Positions 1-10,371 of a stretch of DNA of 64,000 nucleotides are shown one piece after another (within the stretch, counting starts at the first letter, position 1; the number at the start of each line of letters is the position of its first letter). Source of the DNA: Rotaria macrura (taxonomy: Eukaryota > Rotifera > Eurotatoria > Philodinida > Philodinidae); contig OENT01000250.1 of the NCBI GenBank assembly GCA_900239685.1, positions 87,522 through 151,521 of the forward strand. The letters run 5' to 3'. The notes below the pieces were generated by a model. It saw nothing but the letters and a program-made list of their open reading frames with translations, did not search any database and was not told the origin of the DNA. The position numbers were made by a program, and so were the translations under genes.

Positions 1-2
1 TA

Positions 3-581
3 CATTTCGAATATTCCTTTTATTTTTATGCAAATACGCGTATTGTCGAATTTAGAAGAAGTTTAACTAATGTTTGCTCTAATTTTACCCATCTACCATG
101 TCGTGTTGATTTGCACACTGGTGTTTATGATTTGATTTTTAAAGTTTTTGTTCTCTTTCGTTTGTCAATTATCATTAGTATGATATATACATGGCATCGC
201 ACTGTTTGTTTATCGCACTGTGTCTACATTTTTTTTGTTGTAGCATACGTTATTTTTCTTACTGATCTCATTTTTTATTGTAACCGAATTGCTTTGTTTA
301 CCTTTGCGGCATCTTTTTTCTCTCTTTATGTATTCTTATGGCTGGAAATTGTAATGCCTCACTATGCCGATGATCAACTGCGTACATTCTGTGAGCGAAT
401 GATATTCCCGAGTAAGCTGGATAAAGATTTCCCCTTAGGACATTCAAGATGTGCACGCTTTTATCGATGGGCAACGAAAACGAAAGCACAATGGAATATT
501 GAAGAAGAAAAATTAATCATAACACCTATTCTTGGAATATTTACTACTGTTATCGCGATAGCATTCTGTCTTTGTATGTAG
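3..581 (+). CDS. 3' part of a multi-pass membrane protein (truncated by window edge)
   Basis: The frame is open from base 3 to a TAG at 579-581, giving about 192 residues with no obvious initiator, so this is the terminal exon of a gene that starts to the left. Four hydrophobic stretches can be read: around IFKVFVLFRLSIIISMIY, VYIFFVVAYVIFLTDLIFY, ALFTFAASFFSLYVFLWLEI, and a final one ending AIAFCLCM at the C terminus. An NFT N-glycosylation sequon lies before the first. Between the third and fourth segments is a hydrophilic, basic loop. The family was not recognised. The four-segment layout would fit a receptor, transporter or tetraspan fragment, but nothing diagnostic is visible. A polyadenylation hexamer follows 50 bp downstream. 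Confidence 0.55.
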   Translation, partial: HFEYSFYFYANTRIVEFRRSLTNVCSNFTHLPCRVDLHTGVYDLIFKVFVLFRLSIIISMIYTWHRTVCLSHCVYIFFVVAYVIFLTDLIFYCNRIALFTFAASFFSLYVFLWLEIVMPHYADDQLRTFCERMIFPSKLDKDFPLGHSRCARFYRWATKTKAQWNIEEEKLIITPILGIFTTVIAIAFCLCM

Positions 582-630
582 TTGTTTTTGATAACAGAAA
601 ATTATGTTTGTAAAATATTTATATTTACTC

Positions 631-636
631 AATAAA
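631..636 (+). terminator. AATAAA polyadenylation signal
   Basis: A canonical AATAAA hexamer lies 50 bp after the TAG of the membrane-protein exon, consistent with its 3' end. Confidence 0.5.
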
Positions 637-1479
637 GATACTTCGTCAAAAAATATATTTTGAGAACGTTATGAATGAGCTGTATCTAATAGTTTATATT
701 TAAATATTTTATTTCTAGGTATGAATAAAAAATAGAGAAACTGAAATGTATTCCGAATCAACATTTAGAACAAATCATCTCATTGTTTGAGTAACAATTG
801 ACCAGCCAGTGACTTTTTACGTTCTCGAGTTCTTCTGATCTTTAAAAAATGTCCTTATTTTTCAATTTTCAATTGAAAATTTGATTTTCTTCTGTTGCTC
901 GCTATGTCTTGCTGTCAGATTTAGCGACATAATCAGTTCATGTTTTTGCAATTGACGAGAACCGAGAAATTCTCGAAACAGATCAATATAGTTTAGTTGA
1001 GAGCCTGAAAGATGCGCATGGCCTCTTCCTGAGGGTGAGGGTGATAGTATGACACAAGAATAAGAGTGCAAATGTGAGTGTGGATGTGAGTGCTGATGCG
1101 GTTGCAAGAGTCTACGTATCTTGAAACCCCGAGATCTCGACCCGTGCGCATCTTTCGTAGATCCAGTTTAGTTAAAAGAAAAGCTTGAATAAAATCTATC
1201 TCAACTCTATTAACTTCAGATTTGGAAGATTATGAATCGTTCTTTTATTTTACGTAATCTCTTTTCAAGATTTTATTAAACTAGTTTGTTGATTATTTTT
1301 CACAAAAAAATGATATTATGTTAATTTCGAATTTCGTTCAAAAAGTATTTTCTTCGATTATTTCATTTGCGCTTGAATTTAGTAGTTTTTTATATATTTT
1401 ACACAGTAACATAATACAAAGCATCTAGTTTTACAAGTGACAGTTATTTTTTAATATCACATAGACCATAACGAACAAC

Positions 1480-1825
1480 CCAGGAGGATGATTCCGACAC
1501 TTGGATCCGATCGGATGCCTCTCTGATCCGATCATGTTTCCATCGGAGTTTCTCTTATCCGATGAAATCCTATCGGATTCCTGGTTGCGATTCCTGATTC
1601 GGATCCCTAGTGTTGGGTTTTATCGAATCCTACTATCGGAATCCGATTTGATTTCATCGTGTGATTAGACAGGCCTCTACTATTGGGTTTAATTGCTAAT
1701 TCGTACACAAATAAGAAAATAGATTTCTCCCGTCGGATCCGTTACTGTTTCCACAACCCGGATTCCCATAGGATTTCATCGGATCGTAGGATCCTATCGG
1801 ATTCGTTATCGGATTCATTCACCTG
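1480..1825. repeat. Degenerate repeat rich in ATCGGAT / ATCCGAT
   Basis: The heptamer ATCGGAT, its complement ATCCGAT and one-base variants (TCGGATTC, TCGGAATC) recur many times in about 345 bp. Copies are irregularly spaced and in both orientations, often next to GGATCC. This fits a decayed satellite or nested short inverted repeats. No ORF overlaps it. Similar text recurs at 43010-43200. Confidence 0.55.
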
Positions 1826-1920
1826 GGAAGATATCTCAATATTATAAGACGATACCTACTGCTAAATAAAAAAATGTTATCAACTTTTAAGAATACCTGA
1901 GATCAACTTTTCAAAAAGCA

Positions 1921-1930
1921 TATAAATAGA
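1921..1930 (+). promoter_or_regulatory. TATA-like element (TATAAATAGA) with no gene behind it
   Basis: TATAAATAGA is followed by a more GC-rich stretch with a CT-rich segment around 1960-2010, which resembles a core promoter and leader. No ORF follows, so it could drive a noncoding transcript, be a relic of a lost gene, or be chance in AT-rich DNA. Confidence 0.2.
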
Positions 1931-2062
1931 GGGAGTTGCACTCTGGTTCCTAGAGTAAAAGATGTACTCTCTCCCTCCACTTGCATCCCTCATACAAACA
2001 CAGATAGTTCATCTCCTCACACCCCAAAACTTATACGAAGCATCAAAATATTTCATCGGATC

Positions 2063-2720
2063 GTGGTGGAAAAGAGCGAAAAAAATCGAGAGAGGAAAAT
2101 AGCGAAGAGGAAAACAGCGAAAAAAATAGAAAGAGAAAAACGTCGAAAATTTAAATGAGCTGAATGAAAAACTTAGAGGTGATCATTTCCATTCTTTTAA
2201 CTAATGGTTGATGCTTTTTTATTGATTGAAAAAAGAATACTGATAGTCCATCTAGAAAAATATTATTTTTTTTTGATTCCAATTAATAGTGAGTATCCAA
2301 CATTTTTTCGAGATTATTTTTTTATTACATCGAAATAAATAATTATCACAAATTATGAATTGATTACCTTTATTCGATGTAGCAAAAGATATCTCAAGTG
2401 TCTGAATGTTAAATGAACTATTTTCAGAAGCAATATTTGAAATCATTTTCACGAGATATCTACTAAAATATTAAGAAGTTTTCTCTATTTACTGGAAATA
2501 AGTGTGCCATTCGATGAGTGACCAATACGAACAGAAATTATTGAATTTTGTAGCTACATCTTTTCAATCATCGGATAGTTCTATTTGTTTTCATTTCGTC
2601 CATCATATCATATTTTTGCTATTTTCCTTCTATATAGTTTTTCTTTCGCTATTTTCCTCTTTCAATTTTTTTCCGCCATTTTCATTTCCGCTCTTTTCCC
2701 TTTCGCTCTTTTCCACTAAC
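2063..2720. repeat. Imperfect inverted repeat with purine-rich arms
   Basis: The left arm (about 2063-2145) contains GTGGAAAAGAGCGAAA and several GAAAATAGCGA units. The right arm (about 2614-2720) is the complementary TTTCGCTCTTTTCCAC with TCGCTATTTTCCTC units. The arms are imperfect because each is itself a short tandem array. About 470 bp separate them. This would be consistent with a foldback element or MITE relic; no transposase is encoded. Confidence 0.5.
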
Positions 2721-5700
2721 TCCACTTCATCGATATCCAAAATAAAACATGTTTACTTCAAAAATTTTTATTCTAATCAGGTCTATGCTCTTGCGTTCGA
2801 GCAAGACACAGAGAAAATTTTTTTAAATGAACGATAATAAACAATTGACTACATCTACATTTATATTAACTTCATAGGTGTTAAATAAAATCAATGATTT
2901 ATTAATCAAAAATTTAGTAAGTATACAGCCAATGATAACAAATATAGTAGAAGATCACGGAGTGTTGAGAACGAAAGGAAAAATTGAAACCAGCAAACTA
3001 ATGTTAATATTTGCATCTGATAGTTTATCTAAATTTTAAGTTTTAATCATAACATTATTCATTTGCTTTAACAAAAATATAACCGTTCTATACTGTGTTT
3101 GGAGATAGGTAATACATGTAAAAAATAAAGTGTTTTTATCTTCTAAAATTCGTCTTCCAAGCACATATCAGTGAACATATTTAAAAGCATGTTCTTGTTC
3201 ATCAATATTAGATGAACTCTTCTTTAAATCATTCCATGCATAGTCAGTCAACAAAATGAGCCAAACAAAACCACTCCACATAAGACATCATGTACTACCT
3301 TAAACGATGCTGATGCAGTTAGCGACTGACATTTATTAAAAATTAAAGAAAATGTTGATCCGAAATTCACCATATATTTAAATAATGCATCACGATACAA
3401 TTCATTGTGATTTTGCGATTGATATTTTCAACTGACATCATCTAAGACAAAATCAAACAAATAGAAAACATCATCAACAACATGAAAAAACGTTTTGCTA
3501 CGTCTATTACAAACACTAGTGCATACCTTCCTCTGCTATATAATTCTATTTTCACAAAAATAAACTATACCTTCATTCAGTCAAAAAAAGAGCTGTGACA
3601 AACAATTCCCTTATATAAAAAGAATGCTATGGAGCGTAAAAACGAAGATCTTACGTGGTTTCGGGCTAAAAACACGTCTGATTTCAGTTAAAAATATGCT
3701 AAGTCTGATAAAGAAATCAGTTTGGTTATCCTAATTCGATATACACATCTGGAAATTTTCTATGCACTTTCATCAGACGAAAAAACGGGAGAAATGATTA
3801 TCTTGTTAGTAAAAGCTTTAAATGGCTTGTACCCAAAAAGCAAATATTTTCTGCGTTCAGTTCAATAAATATGGATTAACAGAAAACAACTGCAAAGAAT
3901 GATGCACAGATTCAGCGTGAATTTGATCTATGTTGTATATAAAAGAGAAAGAATTCCTTTGGTAAGAAAATTTCACAATAATTTTAGTTTTATTTTATAT
4001 AAATGAATTCATTTTCAGTGAAACAATATTTTACTAGAACTAGTAGACTTTCGATTATCACAATGAAAAAATATTTTGATTATCTATATACTTTATTTTT
4101 CTACTTCTTATGAACAAATAGAATAGTGGGAATTGGTAAGCGTTTAACTTTTCGTAAGAGGAAAGGAAAAATAAAATTCATAGTATATAGTAACATTGGT
4201 GTTCTTGAGATGTGCCACATGGACGAATAGTGAAAAATGTTTGATACTGTGAAGCAAAGAAAAACGCTTGAAAGGTATATGGAAATTATGACGGGTAATC
4301 AGTAAGATTTCAGACTCGTAATAGTTTTATTTGATTCTTAAAAAATGTTATGTCTGTGTCAACAATACATCTATTCATAAAAATATACCGCTGGAAAGCA
4401 AAAGTTGGACTTTGGATTTCATTCACCACAACAATTTTCTGCACGCGTTTTTCAAAGAAAACATACCGTTGGATAGCTCGTCGAATTCTCCGCTGAACTC
4501 TATATTTTGATTCTACATAGCTTTTGTCCTCAGACGAAATACGAGAGTGAAATAAATGATCCTCTATGATCACATTCGCAATTGACCGATTTTCTCATCA
4601 TCGATCTGATTAGTATTTTCAATATATCTTGGGTTATGATGAAAACCTTTTTGAAAAGTGATTATATATTCTGAAAGCGCTGAAAATTCTCTATAAACTG
4701 GGATATATCTTTCATCAAATAAATTCTTTTCTTTCCAATAAAATTTCACGCCAATGAACGTGAGTGAGATTTACAAGGTAGAAAAACTTGCATTTTTCGA
4801 CGCTTTTGAGTTTCCTTTTTGAAATAATTATTTCTAGGAAAATTTTTCTTTTGTAAAAGCAGTTACAGATACCGATAGAGCTTGAAATTCTCTATCAACA
4901 TAAATATCTATTAACAATCTTACATCTATATATTGGAGAATAATTTACGTATTACACAGGCACGCTCCTTGACAAACAGTAACTGATGTAGCTTTTCTCT
5001 TATACGTATCGGTTTTTGATTCAAACGTTCACGATGATGATAATTTCAACTTCTATCAGAATCTGTAATTACTCGTTCAAAAATTTATTCTTATACTAAT
5101 ATTATAGTTGAAATAACAAAGAAAGTGTTACTAAAAAACCAGCTTTTTAAGGTTTTTTCAGGAAGTTACCCGAGTAATACTAGAATTATTTTTCAGTAAT
5201 TTACATTCAGCATTAAAATATAAAGCAAGAGAAAAATATACTGGTTGACAGAGAATTTCAAGATCTAATAGAATATATGATTGTGCTTTTGAAAAATTAA
5301 CTCTAACGTCATCAAAAATTTTAAAAACTACTTTTAATGAGAGTGGCAAAAACAGGTCTGTGCATATGTGGAAATGAGGGTGCCTTCATTGTACTCAATC
5401 TCTTTTGGTAATGCAAAATAGCAAATATAGGTGCATGCGTACAGGATGATGTGAAATTTCACGGGCTTTCAGAATCTGTCATTACGTTTTGAAAAATATG
5501 TTCTTGTGGCAAGAATATTATCCTCAAAATACAGATTGAAACGTATTTTTTCCAGGGGTATATATGAGCATGACCAACCGACATGAATCCCGGATCGTTA
5601 TTTGAAGAAATAGCTACATCCACGCATCAGAAAAAGATGAGCTTTTTCCACAACCTCTAGCAAACTTTTAATGCTAATGATCCGTTATAATTTAGCTCTT

Positions 5701-5734
5701 TATCTCACTATAAAGGACAGTTCCCTAATATATC

Positions 5735-5790
5735 TTGGGGTATCAGCGCATGGGTGTGGGTGTGTATGGGTAAGGTTGTGGCTGTGGCTG
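5735..5790 (+). repeat. GT-rich, telomere-like degenerate tract
   Basis: A run of GTGTGGGTGTG, then TATGGG, then three GTGGCT units lies on the plus strand. The spacing is close to a 6-nt period and resembles the TGTGGG telomeric unit reported for bdelloid rotifers, but no perfect array is present. Confidence 0.4.
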
Positions 5791-6558
5791 TGGCTGTGAG
5801 AATTGGCACCATACATAACTACATCAACCCTCAAGCCCACATCACGACTACCCACAGGCTCTAACGTTGATTCAGAGATGCTTCTATTTAACGTATATTA
5901 GTTTATGCTTGACAGCGGACGAATAAACTGCTTTGACAAATGCATATACTACTCTAGTCTCACTCATTAAATAATCTATCCAATAAGTGAAAATATAGAA
6001 TAAATAATCCTTAAGATAACGTCTTTCCATATCTACAAATCCTTCCCATAATAAACCTTTCTGATCCTAAACCACCATTGACTATTTTGGGTGTCTATAA
6101 GTGTTTCGGGTTTTGTTTTTGAAATTTGTGGTCAATCCTGAATTATTCTCCACTTTTGTTTGCAATACGCACTCATACAAACACACATGTGCCAACACCA
6201 AACGACACTGTCACATCCGTGCACACTCTGGAAAGACATCGAGAATTCTATGATAAATCAAGAAGAAATAGACTTTTAAGAAAAGCAAACCAGTGATGAG
6301 GGTACAGAAAAGGAGTCTATCCTTACACCAGTTACTAATACTATCGTCTTAAGTTTCGTGTCACTATTAAAATATTACTAAAACAAACAATCAGAAACAT
6401 TTGCTTATTAGTGAAATTCATAAGTTTTAGTTTTTATTTAGGATGGAATATTTCATTGAGATACGAAAACGTTGAAATTCATAATTTGAATAAATCCTTG
6501 ATATCAAGTTACATTAAAATTGAAACTGAATGAAATAATAGAGGAGAACAAAGTCATA

Positions 6559-7232
6559 TCAAGTATTTTGTGAGCTTGGGGTTCCAGCAAAGATTATATA
6601 GTGTATAAGTTGATAGGGCGGCATAATATTGAATGATTTTCCTTCCCCGACCACAGCTGTTTCTCCATCTATTTCATGAGCATGTTGTCCTGATTCTGCA
6701 ATTCTAATTCTTGTAAAGTCTGTATTTATTGTGTGTGTGTGTGACCCCCAATCACTGCCACGACCACCATTTGGCCTTGCGAAAGGCATCGTTCCTTTGC
6801 TATAGTCAGACGAACCCGTGTGACCACCATGATTGTGACCAGGATCGACAATGCCATGTGAATGCAAACCAGCAGAACGTGATGATATCGTACCTTTTTT
6901 ATGTGTATGTGCTGGAAGCTCAGCTGTTGTCAGTCGAACGCTCGACGCACCGCCGAAGTGCATGCCTGATTGTTGTTTCAAGTTTGTATTAAGCCCAAGT
7001 GGAAAGCGTTGTCCGAAATTAGGCAAATTGAATGTTCGAACTTGATCACCTGGACCGTATAATGTACCGATCACCGAAAACAATTCAGCATAAGTGCTAC
7101 GAAAAACCGAAGACCCATCACAAGACAGCCAACCTTTTGGAATAACATCACCAGCAAATAGGATAACGCTTCCTATTGGCTGCGTAGTTGATACACTAAA
7201 GATTGTATAGGAAAGAAGAAAAATTATACAAA
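6559..7232 (-). CDS. Phage tail-collar-domain protein, probably secreted (5' exon uncertain)
   Basis: The frame is open from 7281 to the stop at 6559 and encodes about 224 residues from 7232. It begins with a hydrophobic stretch (CIIFLLSYTIFSVS), likely a signal peptide. A classic tail-collar domain follows: PIGSVILFAG, then a GW-containing turn (PKGWLSCDGS), YAELFSVIGTLYGPGD, and FNLPNFGQRFPLG. The C-terminal half is rich in His and Gly (AHTHKKG, HSHGIVDPGHNHGGH, SHTHT) and ends with MPPYQLIHYII, the usual end of this fold. The domain belongs to bacteriophage tail fibres and is also known in bacterial secreted proteins; its presence in an animal suggests horizontal acquisition. There is no in-frame ATG. 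A possible first exon is 7288-7447 (ATG at 7447) joined through a 55-nt intron (GTGTAA..AAG), which would fit the frame but uses a weak donor. Confidence 0.8.
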
Positions 7233-7287
7233 CTTTATTGTAATTCTTATTAAGAGAAATAGGGCAGACATATTTGAATATTTACAC

Positions 7288-7447
7288 TCCGCATCAAATA
7301 AAGATCTTCATTATATTCATCTACATGTCTTATGCCGTTCAACACTTCCAAAAACTCATGAACAAGTGTCGACGATTCGAGACATTTTTGGCTACTAACT
7401 GCGATTTCAGATGGAAAGACACACATCACAAAAAAATTTGGTGCCAT
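7288..7447 (-). CDS. Possible first exon of the tail-collar gene
   Basis: An ATG-initiated frame of 53 codons plus one base starts MAPNFFVMCVFPSEIAVSS and could splice in phase into the tail-collar exon at 7232. Neither the donor (GTGTAA) nor the acceptor (AATAAAG) is strong. The sequence matches nothing recognised, so it may be unrelated or non-coding. Confidence 0.25.
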
Positions 7448-10049
7448 AAACAATAAATATTTTTATATGTAATTATTTCTCGTCGTATTTTCACTGCTTT
7501 GGGACGATAAGCCGCTCTTTCTTAGGATTGTGAGCATTAAGAAAATGTAAAGACATGAATTTCCATGTTATTTTTCCTTATCATCCAAACTTGCACACCT
7601 CAAAAACGTCTCCACAATGATAAACGAAAAAAAACGTTTTTGATAGGGTGTTAGGCAAAAACAAAGGGTTTATTGGATATTTAAAAAGAGAAAAAAACAC
7701 TAAGAAATTGAATACATGATATGCTGTCATTTATCAGGAACGTAACTCTTGGTACGTGGAGTATTAACATGCTTACGCATCCTCTTGGGGTAGACTAGAA
7801 CAAGAATTTACAGAATAAGTTGATCGTTGTTATAGATTCCCCTATAGCGTGAGAAAATAATAAAAATCAAATGTTTGATAGGTCAATTTACTAGAATCTG
7901 ACAGAAAAAATATTTTTCAATTGAGGAACCCATAAAACATGTATGCATCAGATTGCAAAGCTTCTCCTAAGCCATCCATCAATCTGTAGATTCAAATTGG
8001 CCAACTCAAACTTTTTGTGAACCGTATGAGTTTATTATATAAATTGAACATTGTAAATTATAAGTAGTTATACTTCAACATCGATACCCCTATAACCTAT
8101 CCATTTACTGCATAAGACTTCAACAGACGAACGTTTTAAAAAGGATCAACAAAGCATCAAAAGAATCGACTCCATCAAAATCAAATAAACATTATCCGTT
8201 GACTAAAAAATAATGTTCCACAGATTCAAATTATTTCTGTAAAACTTGTTAAGAATAGGTTGGTTTCTATGGGTGATATACCTTTCACTGTTAAATATTA
8301 TACATAGCACGGAACACAATAAAAATTCTTGAATCATGATGTCGACCGTTGTAGAAGTTTTGGTGGCTTCAGTGCACGTCAAAGTTCTATTTATATAAGT
8401 CTGCGGCTGTTTGACGTTGGATATTTTCGTTGCCTTCACTGATATCGAAATACTAACATCGACACATACACTTTGTCAAATTAATCGGATTAGTTTCCTT
8501 TTTTTATCAGGCTTTGGTATACAATCATCTTGATTCTTTGCATGCTTACAAATATTTGCGTGACCAATATGAAAAAGTTTTTCGTAAAGAGCAAAACAAA
8601 AATTTTGACATTACATATTCAGACGAAATTTCGAAGAAAAAAACAGATAAAGCGGCTACGCTATACAGATGAGAATGGGCACGGGCAAACATTGGGGGTG
8701 TTTTTGAAGCTGTTGGTGTTTGTGCTTTTAGGTGCGGGCAAGGTCATCATTGCGCCTATGACAGGCGTTGTAGTTGTGTGTGGGCATAAAATGCATGAGT
8801 GTGCGTCGGTGTAGGTGTGGATTGGGTGTGAATGTGAGGCTTCCTGACAGCATTAGATTCTCGCATTACCACGACCACACCCACAGCTGACTATGAGAAT
8901 TGAACTCGAATTACTAATGATTCGCAATAGAAAAGCATTATTTGAGATTGAGAAATTCGAGTATCAGATGCAAAACGGTTGTTGCTGTTATAATTATCTT
9001 CGCCATACCCTCTTGTTTAAATCTATTGGACGAATGAGAACAACAATAATTATTCATACGATCCAAAGGCTGTTGAACAAAAGTTTCTAAATCTGGCAGT
9101 AAAACTCACATCAGCAAACATTTATTATCTGTTGAACACATGATGAATAATTTCATTCGTTTCTTTGGTATCTATCTTCATTTTCTTTATTCTATTAAAT
9201 AATGGATTTTCGTATACAAACATATTGCCAACGAGAAGAAGAGCTTCATGTATTTGAATTCAAACAGGTTTCTGGTATTGAAAGACTCAAAACTATGTCC
9301 GACTGTCGAAAATAAACGTTCCCATGAATTTAGTTCGGAAATCCACAGCTGCAAATTTTAGAATTCTAACTGGTTCCCTCGACTGAAGGGAGGGTATAAT
9401 ACGAATTAAAATGCGGTTGTTTGTTTGTTTGCTTGGGATCAAAGGTCACCAGAAAATATGAAGGTTTCACGCTAGCAAATAAATAGAGGCCAGGTTCTTG
9501 GAGTGGGGATTTAGCACAAGCAGGTTTTTTGGGCTCACAGTTTCGACCGGTTGTTTCTCCGAATCATGTTTGTTGGGCTTCCTATCTCAACAGGAAGCGT
9601 TTTTTTGATAGGTTGGTTTAGGTGATTTGGATCCTCTTTTCGACGTATCGGGCGGTTTGTTTCATGTGTTTTCAGGCTTTTTGGTTGGGCGATATCGGAA
9701 ACTTACTTTGATCCGATTTATGGTAGTGTGACGAAGTTGTGCCATGTTTTTTTCTCAATTGGTGGTAGCTTCGTGTGAAATAAAACAGTTTGAGTGTTCT
9801 TCTGTGGGCAGGTTGTGATGTGTAGGGGAACGTGCACTAGTACGCGTGAGCTATTCTAGATTAAATTTGAGCAAAGCCTATCGGTATCAGAGAATCCAAA
9901 ACTGTATTACATTCCTCAAAGTTTCCAGCTTTAGTTTCGCTGTCTGCTTAAGTGGTTGTAGGAAAGCGATGATTTCCTCTCCAGAAAACTTTCGATGTTT
10001 TTATGCAAAATGAGTTTTCACTCTAGCATTCATTGCCAGAGTAACGGTG
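7448..10049. other. Gene-free interval with GT-rich patches
   Basis: No supported gene. A degenerate GT-rich tract lies at about 8680-8880 on the plus strand (repeated GTGTGGG, GGTGTAGGTGTGG), followed by a CA-rich CCACGACCACACCC string at about 8870. From about 9400 to 9850 the plus strand is G+T-rich and A/C-poor compared with its surroundings, with no reading frame. Confidence 0.5.
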
Positions 10050-10371
10050 CTAGTGTATTAGCATAGGACTTGATAATGTCATTCGCACCAAATCGATAGG
10101 AAATTGCATCCTTGTTCTTGTTTTCTTGTGAATTAGATAATGATCAACAGACCTAGGCAAACGCATATCTACATACGGAGCACAATCGCCCTTCAAAAGT
10201 ACTCCTGATCTCCAGAACCATGTGTTTATCAATTCAGCTTCAGTAATATCCAAGTCCGCTAGTACTGCTTCTTGTGTAGCATAGGACTCCAGCATTTGCA
10301 TTTTATCAGCACAACTTCTGGCCTGACATTGTTTCTCGCAAGTATGGTTGGAGAAAGGTAATATAAATATT
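10050..10371 (-). CDS. Unrecognised 107-codon open frame, possible exon or gene fragment
   Basis: The frame is open from 10371 to a stop at 10050. It starts with a Cys cluster (CEKQCQARSC), then a helical segment with an ATG at 10301 (ADKMQMLESYATQEAVLADL) and a Trp/Arg/Asp-containing part (WFWRSGVLLKGDCAPYVD). The amino-acid composition looks more protein-like than neighbouring random frames. No family was recognised. It may be a fragment of a transposon or of a decayed gene; nothing nearby continues it. Confidence 0.25.

Larger units (their letters stand above)
637..6558. other. Gene-poor interval, about 5.9 kb
   Basis: No convincing coding sequence was found. Open frames here are short, AT-driven and start mostly at non-ATG codons. 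The interval holds the ATCGGAT-type degenerate repeat (1480-1825), a TATA-like site (1921), an inverted repeat with purine-rich arms (2063-2720) and a GT-rich patch (5735-5790), listed separately. Confidence 0.6.

Noticed and set aside
862-1107. Minus-strand ORF with HPHSHLHS-like repeats
   Set aside because: It is produced by a degenerate GTGAGTGTGG tract; no other coding sign.
6729-7045. Plus-strand ORFs opposite the tail-collar gene, with many Cys/His
   Set aside because: Antisense shadow of the His-rich C-terminal half of the collar protein.
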